From: SVTX01 sp045612105
GTDB lineage: Bacteria > Bacillota > Clostridia > Oscillospirales > CAG-272
Assembly (NCBI GenBank): GCA_045612105.1
Contig: JAZKYL010000147.1
Span: forward strand, 5,110-69,109
Length of the DNA: 64,000 bases
Direction of reading: 5' to 3'
Part shown: positions 33,265-40,603 of the stretch, piece after piece
Layout: each line of letters opens with the position of its first letter
Numbering within the stretch: position 1 is the stretch's first letter
The notes under the pieces: model-generated
What the model saw: the letters and a program-made list of their open reading frames with translations, nothing else
Told to the model about the DNA's origin: nothing
The model's database searches: none
Translations under genes and position numbers: made by a program

Positions 33265-34395
33265 TTATAAGTTTTTTACGTATGAACGGCGACGTTTATG
33301 CTGTTTCTGATCGAAGTATTTCCACTGCGCCAGAACCTGAGTGTTGGTTTCAAGGTTGAGATTAGTCTCAAAATAATCGATCTCGCCGCTCTCAAGATAT
33401 TCGGTCATTTTGTGGAGCATAACGGCATTAACACCCGCCGATTGATACTCGGGAAGTATCGCCACCAAGGCAAGATCAACCACCCTCGGCTTTTTCACAA
33501 GCTTCAGAAGCTTTAAAAGCGTTGTGGGTGTCAATCTTCCTCCGCTCTTCTGTAAGGACTCACCAAATCCGGGAATACAAAGGGCGAAGGACACCACCTT
33601 GTCGTTCTCATCACATATAATTATCAAATATTTCTTGTTGATCACAAGCATAAACTGATCGATTATCTGCGCTTTCATTTCTTCGGTAAATGGTACGGTT
33701 CCGTAAAGATGACGGTAGCATAGGTCGATGCACTCAAATACTCCGTCCTTATATTTAGAGATATATTCCTTCTTCGACATCGAGTCGGGATCAACCACGT
33801 GAAGCTTGCTAAGCTCAAGGGCGCGCTCGGCAACTCTCTCAAGCATAATATTCTTTTCCTTTGGAGCGCGAAGCTGAGATTCAAGCCAATCTATCTCCTT
33901 TACGTATCCGCATCCTTCGATAAGCGCGGGATAGTAGTCGTAATTGTACTGCTCCTCAAAGGTAGAAAGCTGATCGAATCCCTCGATAAGCAATCCCTCT
34001 CTCTCAAGGTCACTGTAACCAAGAGGACCGCAGACCGTATCAAGGCCTCTGGCTCTTCCCCACGCTTCAAGAGCGTCGAAAAGTGCCTTTGCCACGTCAA
34101 GGTCATCTGTCGCGTCAAATCTTGTAAAACGAAGCCTTTTTTCGTTATGAATCTCATTGGATTGCTTCTGCAAAATTCCTTGAATCCGTCCTACCGTCTT
34201 TCCGTCCTTCTCAGCCAGGAAAAACACCGACTCGCAAGTGTTTGCGTATGCGTTTTTGTCGGTAAACATCTGCATCTCGTCACCGTAAAGGGGCGGAACG
34301 AAATAAGGGCAATCCTTATACATACGTAAAGGAAACTCAACAAACTTTTTCCGCTGCTTTTTGGTCTGTACTTCAATAACCTTAATATCAGCCAT
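33265..34395 (-). CDS. GNAT-like acyltransferase of the YghO-type group
   Basis: This 376-residue protein belongs to a long GNAT-like group that I recognise by FPLRMYKDCPYFVPPL near the start, FFLAEKDGKTVGRIQGI (acyl-CoA-binding core), GPLGYSDLEREGLLIEGFD and YNYDYYPALIEGCGY. Members are often annotated only as N-acetyltransferase. It starts 2 bases before the end region of degV, so it is translationally coupled within the fatty acid kinase operon, directly before acpP. That position suggests it transfers a fatty acyl group, perhaps from acyl-ACP, rather than acetyl; this is inference. As I recall, related proteins occur in bacterial ceramide loci, but no serine palmitoyltransferase is present here. 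Confidence 0.75.
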   Translation of the reverse strand: MADIKVIEVQTKKQRKKFVEFPLRMYKDCPYFVPPLYGDEMQMFTDKNAYANTCESVFFLAEKDGKTVGRIQGILQKQSNEIHNEKRLRFTRFDATDDLDVAKALFDALEAWGRARGLDTVCGPLGYSDLEREGLLIEGFDQLSTFEEQYNYDYYPALIEGCGYVKEIDWLESQLRAPKEKNIMLERVAERALELSKLHVVDPDSMSKKEYISKYKDGVFECIDLCYRHLYGTVPFTEEMKAQIIDQFMLVINKKYLIIICDENDKVVSFALCIPGFGESLQKSGGRLTPTTLLKLLKLVKKPRVVDLALVAILPEYQSAGVNAVMLHKMTEYLESGEIDYFETNLNLETNTQVLAQWKYFDQKQHKRRRSYVKNL

Positions 34396-34397
34396 TG

Positions 34398-35312
34398 TTA
34401 TACCTCGTCAAGAGACTCATCGTTACGGCGAATGAATGCAAGACCGTATCCCGCAACCCAGGGACCGTTATGACAGCCGCTGACAGGCGACATAATAACG
34501 TCTTCGTGATTGGTCTTGATACCGTGCTTCTCTTCTATCTCCTTAAGTTGAACCAGAAGCGACGGACCTGTGTAAATGTGCCAAAGCAGATAATCCTCGG
34601 GAGAACGGTCGCCGATAAGCTCCTTTAACACCTCGCAGGTCTGATTAAGTGCTTTTTTCTGAGTTCTGACGCTCTGTAAAGGCACGATCTCACCGTCGCG
34701 CGTAAAGTGGATAACGGGACAGATGCTGAGCATTTTACCCATAAGTGCCTTACCGCCCTTAAGTCTGCCATTGTAAATAAGATAATCAAGTCTGCCTGCC
34801 ACACCGAGAAATTCCTGACGGTTCATCATCCAAGCGATCTCCTTAAGGATAGTCTCGGTAGGAATACCCTCCTCTATCATCTCTGCCGCCTTAATAGCAA
34901 GCAAGCCCTCGCCAAAGCAGGTGATCTTGGAATTGATGACGTGAATATTCATCTTATCCTTGTACTCCTCGGCAATAAGACGAATGAGGTTATACGTGCC
35001 GCCTAAAGCCGCGCTGATGCAGATTACAATAAGCTCACCATAACCCTCTTCATATGCCTTATCAAAATGAGACATTATCTCCTCTCTCGTAGGCATCGAC
35101 GTATAGGGCAGATTGTCTTTGGGGTTCTCAAGAGTCTCAAGCTCCGCGTAAAAAGCCACGGGATCGAGATCAAAGCCCTCAAGATACTCCTTGCCGTTAA
35201 AATGCATATGTACGCGAATTATGTCAATATTCTTTTCTCTATATCTCTCGGGAGCGTACTCAATGCAACCCGTAGACGTACACATTACTTTTCTTTTGGT
35301 CTCCATAATCAT
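34398..35312 (-). CDS. DegV family fatty-acid-binding protein (FakB-like)
   Basis: This 304-residue protein has the DegV fold: an N-terminal EDD domain with PYTSMPTREEIMSHFDKAYEEGYGELIVICIS (shown here only as a region near residues 75-106), then LGGTYN, and the KGGKALMGKMLSICPV region in the second domain. DegV proteins act as FakB, holding a fatty acid while FakA phosphorylates it. Its first strand reads VMCTSTGCIE, whereas most DegV proteins have a DSTxDL there, so lipid specificity may differ. Its ATG overlaps the plsX stop as ATGA, giving tight coupling. FakA is encoded two genes upstream, making a kinase pair in one operon. Confidence 0.88.
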   Translation of the reverse strand: MIMETKRKVMCTSTGCIEYAPERYREKNIDIIRVHMHFNGKEYLEGFDLDPVAFYAELETLENPKDNLPYTSMPTREEIMSHFDKAYEEGYGELIVICISAALGGTYNLIRLIAEEYKDKMNIHVINSKITCFGEGLLAIKAAEMIEEGIPTETILKEIAWMMNRQEFLGVAGRLDYLIYNGRLKGGKALMGKMLSICPVIHFTRDGEIVPLQSVRTQKKALNQTCEVLKELIGDRSPEDYLLWHIYTGPSLLVQLKEIEEKHGIKTNHEDVIMSPVSGCHNGPWVAGYGLAFIRRNDESLDEV

Positions 35313-36292
35313 CTATTGTCCTTTCCGTAAAATATGTCTCTGTTTTTAACAATATTCAAAAGCATAGCCGAGGTATTTGTAATAGAATCAGCGTTTGCCG
35401 AGCCTCTCGCCTTGATTATTGGTTTGCCCGCGCCAAGCACGATACCGCCGCCAAGCGAATTGAAATCGTAAATGCCCATAAGATGCTTAACCAGCTTCAT
35501 TATCTCGGCACTTCCCGTCGCCTTCGAATATTTAACAATATCGGTTATGATTCTTCTGGCAATTCCCTCTGAATTCTTGAATACCTGATTGCCCGCAAAG
35601 CCCTCGGCAACAAGCACGTCGCAGTCACCCGAAAGCGCGCGGTTGCCTTCGATATTACCGACGAAATTAAGGTCTTTTTCCTCCTTGAGAAGCGCGTGGG
35701 TAGCCTTAACAAGCTTGTTTCCCTTGGTCTCCTCCGCGCCGTTGGAAAGAAGTCCTATCCTCGGGTTTTCGATATTGTAATAATCTCTCATAAAATCCGA
35801 GCCCATATGAGCAAAATCCACCAGATGCTCCGCGTTACAGTCGATATTTGCACCCGTGTCTACAAGGCAGGTAAATCCACCCGTCTCTGCGGGAAGTATA
35901 GCCGCAAGCGCAGGTCTTTTCAGCACCTTTGCGGGAACGTAGCGAAGCGAGCCCGCAAGCAAAGCTCCCGTGCTTCCCGCGTTGATAAGACCAACTATAT
36001 CTTCTCTCTCTCCGGTGGCAACAAGTGCCTTCACAAGAGAAGACTCGGTCTTTCTGAATATCGCCTCCATAGGATTGTCGTAGTTTGTTACAACGTCGTC
36101 CGCGTGAACAACTTCAACACGCTCTTTGTCATATTCAAGCTCGGAAAGCTTTTTACCAATAGCCTCCTTGTCACCAAACAGAACGATGGCAAGGTCGTCA
36201 TTCTGTCTTAATGCGTTGACCGCTCCCTCCACAAGTATCTCGGGACCGTTATCACTGCCCATTACGTCTATTGCTATCTTATAATAATTCAT
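35309..36292 (-). CDS. plsX: Phosphate acyltransferase PlsX
   Basis: This 327-residue enzyme interconverts acyl-ACP and acyl-phosphate, feeding PlsY in phospholipid synthesis. It starts with IAIDVMGSDNGP, has NPMEAIFRKTESSL, GSTGALLAGS and ALAAILPA, then GLLSNGAEETKGN, all hallmark segments. The ATG at 36292 was chosen; AAAGG lies 11 bases upstream, and a GTG 12 bases earlier has no good site. It overlaps degV by 4 bases and follows fakA by 23. In this operon it would convert FakA-made acyl-phosphate to acyl-ACP for the ACP encoded downstream. Confidence 0.95.
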   Translation of the reverse strand: MNYYKIAIDVMGSDNGPEILVEGAVNALRQNDDLAIVLFGDKEAIGKKLSELEYDKERVEVVHADDVVTNYDNPMEAIFRKTESSLVKALVATGEREDIVGLINAGSTGALLAGSLRYVPAKVLKRPALAAILPAETGGFTCLVDTGANIDCNAEHLVDFAHMGSDFMRDYYNIENPRIGLLSNGAEETKGNKLVKATHALLKEEKDLNFVGNIEGNRALSGDCDVLVAEGFAGNQVFKNSEGIARRIITDIVKYSKATGSAEIMKLVKHLMGIYDFNSLGGGIVLGAGKPIIKARGSANADSITNTSAMLLNIVKNRDIFYGKDNR

Positions 36293-36315
36293 ATCAAAAA
36301 GCACCTTTCACTATA

Positions 36316-37971
36316 TTATTCAACCGCCACAAGGTAATCGTAGATATCCTGACCGCCAATAAGCACCTGAAGCTCAAGGTCCTCAAACCTTTCCTCAATC
36401 GCCTCGGTCATCTCTACTCTCTCTTCTTCACTTACCCGAGCACCCACAAAAAGCGTAATAAGCTCGCGACAGTCAATATCGTCTATCTTCTCTATCATTT
36501 CGCAGGTCGCCTCAATAACGTCATTCTTCGAAGTAACTATCTCACCGCCAAGAATACCGATATATTCGCCTCGCTTGATGTCAAGTCCACCAACCGAAGT
36601 ATCCCTGATAGCAACCGTCACCTCGCCCGAGCAAACACCGTCCTTCGCGGCTAAAATATCTTCTATCTGCTCGTCAATGCTTTCAACCGACGAATTAAAT
36701 ACCGAAAGCGCCGCGTATCCCTCGGGAAGAGTTTTGGTGGGAATAACCGTCACGTTTTCGCCGCCCCAAAGCTCCGCCGCCTGACTTGCGGTAAGCAGAA
36801 TGTTGCCGTTGTTGGGAAACACAAGTATGTGATCGACGTTAAGGCTATCAAATGCCGACAAAAACTGCTCAGCCGCAGGATTTCCCGTCTGACCGCCGTT
36901 GATAACCACGTCAGCTCCCAACGACTCAAAAAGTGCCGTCATACCGTCGCCGGTTGCCACGGTTACTACTCCGTAACGCTTGTGCGGCTTCTTTTTCTCA
37001 TTCTCGGCTTTTTCAAGCTTTTCGGAATGCTGAAGACTCATATTCTCAATTTTAACGTTCAAAAACTCACCGTATTTCTGGCAAAGTATCAATATATCGC
37101 TGGGTGTCGGGGTGTGAGCGTGTACCTTAAGTACATCCCCGTCCCTGATAGCAACAATAGACTCGCAACCCATACCTTCAAGTGCAGCTACGAATTCTTT
37201 TTCACTGAAATCCTCGGACTCACCCTTGATCTTTTGCAATCTGACGAGACATTCGGTGCAATAACCGTATTCAAGAGAGCTTTCCGAGGTAAACAGATCG
37301 TAGTTGACCTCAACCTTCTCCTCTGCACCATAGCTGACGTTCACCGCCTCGTCTTCAGAAACAAGCGACTCGTACATTCCCTTAATAATGCAAAGATATC
37401 CCGCGCCTCCGCTGTCAACAACGTCAGCCTCGGTGAGAACGGGAAGGATCTCCTTTGTCCTTTCAAGAGATCTCTCGGCTTCTTCAATATTCAGCTTCAA
37501 AAAATCTTCGACCGTACTGTCATCTCCAATGTGAGAACCCGCATATTCCGCACTCTCTCTGAAAACCGTAAGTATAGTTCCCTCAACAGGATTAGCTACC
37601 GCAGTATAGGAACGCTCAACTCCCGCCAGACAAGCATTGGCAAGATCTCTGGTGCTTGCCACCTCCTTGTCCGCAAGAGAGCCGCACATTCCCGCGAAAA
37701 ACTGCGACAAAATAACCCCTGAATTTCCTCTTGCGCCGAAAAGCGAGCCTTTAGAAAATCCTCCCGCCACGTCGCAAAGCGAAATATTCTCGTTGGACGG
37801 AATCTTCGCAATACCGCTCTCTATAGTCTTGCTCATATTGGTTCCCGTGTCACCGTCGGGCACAGGAAATACGTTCAGATCGTTTATAGTCTTGATATTT
37901 GAACGGATCCCATCGGCACCGCCGCGCAGAATGCGTCGGAACGTGTTTCCGTCAAGCTGTCTTATTTCCAT
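36316..37971 (-). CDS. fakA: Fatty acid kinase catalytic subunit (DAK2/YloV family, FakA-like)
   Basis: This 551-residue protein is the ATP-binding partner of DegV/FakB. The N-terminal DhaL domain has NVFPVPDGDTGTNM near residue 31, which binds Mg-ATP, then GARGNSGVILSQFFAG. The middle and C-terminal parts (about 220-551) match the YloV/FakA extra domains, with PNNGNILLTASQAAEL near 380. Length (about 550) is that of FakA, not of the short dihydroxyacetone kinase subunit. It lies between tetR (22-base gap) and plsX (23-base gap). Together these genes form a complete route for using outside fatty acids. Confidence 0.9.
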   Translation of the reverse strand: MEIRQLDGNTFRRILRGGADGIRSNIKTINDLNVFPVPDGDTGTNMSKTIESGIAKIPSNENISLCDVAGGFSKGSLFGARGNSGVILSQFFAGMCGSLADKEVASTRDLANACLAGVERSYTAVANPVEGTILTVFRESAEYAGSHIGDDSTVEDFLKLNIEEAERSLERTKEILPVLTEADVVDSGGAGYLCIIKGMYESLVSEDEAVNVSYGAEEKVEVNYDLFTSESSLEYGYCTECLVRLQKIKGESEDFSEKEFVAALEGMGCESIVAIRDGDVLKVHAHTPTPSDILILCQKYGEFLNVKIENMSLQHSEKLEKAENEKKKPHKRYGVVTVATGDGMTALFESLGADVVINGGQTGNPAAEQFLSAFDSLNVDHILVFPNNGNILLTASQAAELWGGENVTVIPTKTLPEGYAALSVFNSSVESIDEQIEDILAAKDGVCSGEVTVAIRDTSVGGLDIKRGEYIGILGGEIVTSKNDVIEATCEMIEKIDDIDCRELITLFVGARVSEEERVEMTEAIEERFEDLELQVLIGGQDIYDYLVAVE

Positions 37972-37993
37972 AATTTTACTCCGTCAATATAAT

Positions 37994-38527
37994 TTAAGCC
38001 TCTGCTCTATTCAAAAGCGGCTCTACCATAAGTACCGTCGCCTCCGCAAGACTGTTAATGTCATAACTCGTCTCCTTCAAGAGATGATCCCTTACCACAC
38101 TAACAAATCCGCCGATAGCAAATGAGAGCTTAACTCCGTCCTCTGCTTCCTTTACTCTTCCGTCATAATAACGGTGAAGCCTTTCTCCAAGCTTTGCGCA
38201 AAGTACGTCCTGCTTTCCTCTGAAAACTATTTTTAAATAAGACGCTTCTTTCTCCAGCGAACGCAAAAGCCCAACAATATATGCCTTGGGATCGTCAAAC
38301 ATCTTATCTTTTTCAGAAAAGCCCGACATCACCTTATCTATGGCAAAATCGTCTATTTCATCCGACAGCTGCGCCGAATCGGCATAATGATTATAAAAAG
38401 TAGTCTTATTTATCATCGCTACCTCGCAGATATCCTTGACCTTTATTTTCTCAGGCATAAGCTTTGTCCTGAGAGTTAAAAAAGCCTCTTTGATCTGCTT
38501 TCTGGTCTTTACCATTCTAAGATCCAT
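37994..38527 (-). CDS. TetR/AcrR family regulator of the lipid operon
   Basis: This 177-residue protein has an N-terminal HTH (about residues 7-55; IKVKDICEVAMINKTTFYNHY) typical of TetR regulators and a helical ligand domain behind it. The recognition part NKTTFYNHYAD is characteristic. It is the first gene of the fakA-plsX-degV operon and probably regulates it and itself in response to a lipid. A 12-bp palindrome at 38570-38581 lies on the transcription start, a likely operator. GGTGAGG precedes the ATG at 38527; a second ATG 12 bases in is less likely. Confidence 0.88.
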   Translation of the reverse strand: MDLRMVKTRKQIKEAFLTLRTKLMPEKIKVKDICEVAMINKTTFYNHYADSAQLSDEIDDFAIDKVMSGFSEKDKMFDDPKAYIVGLLRSLEKEASYLKIVFRGKQDVLCAKLGERLHRYYDGRVKEAEDGVKLSFAIGGFVSVVRDHLLKETSYDINSLAEATVLMVEPLLNRAEA

Positions 38528-38569
38528 AGCTTTACCTCACCTTTCATATATAATTTATGCAAAGATAAT

Positions 38570-38581
38570 CAACTTTAGTTG
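38570..38581. promoter_or_regulatory. Candidate TetR operator
   Basis: CAACT-TT-AGTTG, 5-bp arms, positioned just after the -10 box where a repressor would block start. It is short for a TetR site, so binding is inferred. Confidence 0.5.
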
Positions 38582-38590
38582 TATAAGTAT

Positions 38591-38619
38591 ATTATAGTCG
38601 TTTTTTGTCGAATTGTCAA
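38591..38619 (-). promoter_or_regulatory. Promoter of the tetR-fakA-plsX operon
   Basis: Minus strand TTGACA (38619-38614) and TATAAT (38596-38591), 17-base spacing. Confidence 0.88.
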
Positions 38620-38674
38620 CAAAGTCTAAACCGAATTTTTCCTAAATTAACACAGTTTAACTTCAGTTAACAAA

Positions 38675-38711
38675 AAAATACGGGAAACACCGAAATGCTT
38701 CCCGTATTTTT
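38675..38711. terminator. Terminator of the cohesin operon
   Basis: AAATACGGGAA pairs with TTCCCGTATTT across 38677-38709 with T-runs on both sides. It lies 13 bases after the anchored cohesin gene on the minus strand. Confidence 0.85.
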
Positions 38712-38723
38712 CAATTGATCAGA

Positions 38724-39866
38724 TTAAATATCCTTCTTTTTCTTAATAAAGGTCAATGCTCCAAGTAATACTACCGAAAACAGTGCGCCAAAGCTTATGG
38801 AAGATCCGCAACCCCAGGATTTATCGGGATTCTTGTCGCTTTCAACTTCCGCCTTGGTGCTCTCTTCACTTGCGGAAGTGTCCTTGGCACTATCGGTTAC
38901 ATCCCCGATCGTAAGGTCGGTTGTATTCTCAATTCTATCCTCAGTTGTATCCTCGGTTGTGTCCTCGGTTCTAACATCGGTCTTATCATCGCTTGCCTCT
39001 GTCACTGTAACAGTTTCCTCAACCTCATTCTTAGGCAAAGTCGTTTCCTCATCCTTTGAAGAATCATTGTTGTTCGAGTTGTCACCTGAAGAAGGGTCGT
39101 TGTTCGAGTTGTCGCCCGAAGGAGGGTTATTGTTTTCCTCATCTGAAGTGGATTCCGCTTCAGTAATAATTCCGCCTTCGGTATCCTCCGCAGCTTGAGT
39201 CTCATCCGTAATAACGTCAGTTTCCTTATCGGGATCAGTAACGCCACAGTCGGTTTCTGTTTCTGCTTTGTTGGTTGTGTCCTCCTCTGTACCTATAGCG
39301 ACACCTTGAGATTCGGTCTCACTCTCAACAGTTTCTTCGCTTACGAATATTTCATCGGTCTCTGTTGTTACCACGTCAGCCGTAGTTTCATCGGTCACAG
39401 ACTCAATAGGACCGCCTAAAACGTTGATCTTTATAGGCTCAATATTTACAGTAACGTCTTCCAGCTTAGCATTGCAACATTCATAAACTTTTACTATAAT
39501 AACATTCTCACCAAATTTTGCGTTTTCACCAATTCTGAAGGTAATAGTAACTAACGTTCCCGTGGCGGTTGAATCGCTTACTGAATCCCAAAGAATATTC
39601 AATCCGACGGTTATATCTTTCTTTATAGTACCGTTCTTTACGTCAACCACCTCAAAATCATCCGTTGAAGGCACATTGATCCTCATACCGGCGAATCCGG
39701 GATTGCTTTCAACATTAAGAACGACCTCTACCAACTCTCCTCTCTCGCCCTCTGCATCCGACACGGTGATCGTCATAACGTCAGACGCAGAAACTCCGAC
39801 ACAGAGTAAAGAGAAAACCATAAGAACCGTTACGGTTATTAATAAGATTTTTTTAATTGCAGTCAT
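38724..39866 (-). CDS. Cell-surface anchored cohesin protein (scaffoldin-like)
   Basis: This 380-residue protein has a signal peptide (residues 1-27, ending VSA), one type I-like cohesin domain (about 28-150; GERGELVEVVLNVESNPGF, NILWDSVSDSTATGTLVTITFRI), a long Glu/Thr/Asp-rich linker (about 155-340) and a C-terminal membrane helix followed by KKKKDI. The tail begins with a CGSSISF segment; no LPXTG is present, so it looks like a membrane anchor with a basic stop. It would hold dockerin proteins on the cell surface. It is the last gene of a three-gene operon with a cohesin-dockerin adaptor and a giant dockerin protein. The cohesin is near-identical in its first half to that of the neighbour, a duplication. 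Confidence 0.85.
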   Translation of the reverse strand: MTAIKKILLITVTVLMVFSLLCVGVSASDVMTITVSDAEGERGELVEVVLNVESNPGFAGMRINVPSTDDFEVVDVKNGTIKKDITVGLNILWDSVSDSTATGTLVTITFRIGENAKFGENVIIVKVYECCNAKLEDVTVNIEPIKINVLGGPIESVTDETTADVVTTETDEIFVSEETVESETESQGVAIGTEEDTTNKAETETDCGVTDPDKETDVITDETQAAEDTEGGIITEAESTSDEENNNPPSGDNSNNDPSSGDNSNNNDSSKDEETTLPKNEVEETVTVTEASDDKTDVRTEDTTEDTTEDRIENTTDLTIGDVTDSAKDTSASEESTKAEVESDKNPDKSWGCGSSISFGALFSVVLLGALTFIKKKKDI

Positions 39867-39888
39867 ATAATTATATCCTTGTAATTTT

Positions 39889-40578
39889 TTAATTTTGCTT
39901 GCCTAACACTACCGAAGAATGTCCCGTTTCGTAATCATAATTAGCAAGATACTGACGGATAAGTATAAGGTCTTTACCATCAACTGAACCATCATCGTTT
40001 GCGTCAGAACCGTAGAGCTCGTCGGAAGAGTTGCCATTAGTCAAATACTCTCTGAGCTTGATAACGTCAAGTGTATCGACATTATCGTCACCGTTTACGT
40101 CACCGTACATAGGCGCAAGAGGCTCTCCGAGCACTTTGATCTTTATAGGCTCAATGCTTATACTAACGGGATCCAACTCATCATTAAAACACTCAATAAC
40201 TCTGATATTAATGGTGTTCTCGCCTGCCTGCGCGCGATCGCCGATCCTAAATGTAACAGTAAGTAATGTTCCCGTAGCGGTTGAATCACTTGCAGAATCC
40301 CAAAGAATATTCTTTCCGCTGGTCATCGTTTTCATGACCGTGCCGTTCTTTACCTCCACGACCTCAAAATCCTCAGTCTGAGACACGTTAATCATCAAAG
40401 CGCAGAATCCGGGATTGCTTTCAACATTAAGAACGACCTCTACCAACTCTCCTCTTTCGCCTTCAGCAACAGATGTAGTAACCGTCATAACGTCAGACGC
40501 AGAGACTCCGACACAGAGTGAGGAAAAAATCATAAGAACCGTTACGGTTATTAATAAGATTCTTTTTATTGCATTCAT
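39889..40578 (-). CDS. Secreted cohesin-dockerin adaptor protein
   Basis: This 229-residue protein has a signal peptide, one cohesin (about 28-152; GERGELVEVVLNVESNPGF and LWDSASDSTATGTLLTVTFRI) and a C-terminal type I dockerin (about 158-220) with loops GDVNGDDNVDTLDV and GSDANDDGSVDGKDL. Having both halves, it can bind a dockerin partner while itself docking to another cohesin, an adaptor. AAGGAT precedes the ATG. It starts 25 bases after the giant gene upstream and 22 before the anchored cohesin. Its last 79 bases of dockerin code are identical to those of the giant gene, so one dockerin was copied from the other. Confidence 0.88.
   Translation of the reverse strand: MNAIKRILLITVTVLMIFSSLCVGVSASDVMTVTTSVAEGERGELVEVVLNVESNPGFCALMINVSQTEDFEVVEVKNGTVMKTMTSGKNILWDSASDSTATGTLLTVTFRIGDRAQAGENTINIRVIECFNDELDPVSISIEPIKIKVLGEPLAPMYGDVNGDDNVDTLDVIKLREYLTNGNSSDELYGSDANDDGSVDGKDLILIRQYLANYDYETGHSSVVLGKQN
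39895..39973 (-). repeat. 79-bp dockerin segment duplicated (copy A)
   Basis: Identical to 40610-40688. It encodes the end of the second dockerin loop and the YETGHSSVVLGK tail. Upstream of it the two genes differ, so the identity is local, pointing to recent duplication or gene conversion. Confidence 0.85.
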
Positions 40579-40603
40579 ATGATGTATAAATCCTTATAAC
40601 TTA

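Noticed and set aside
38724..38850. LPXTG sortase anchor in the cohesin protein
   Set aside because: The C-terminus has a membrane helix and KKKKDI, but no LPXTG-like motif before it.
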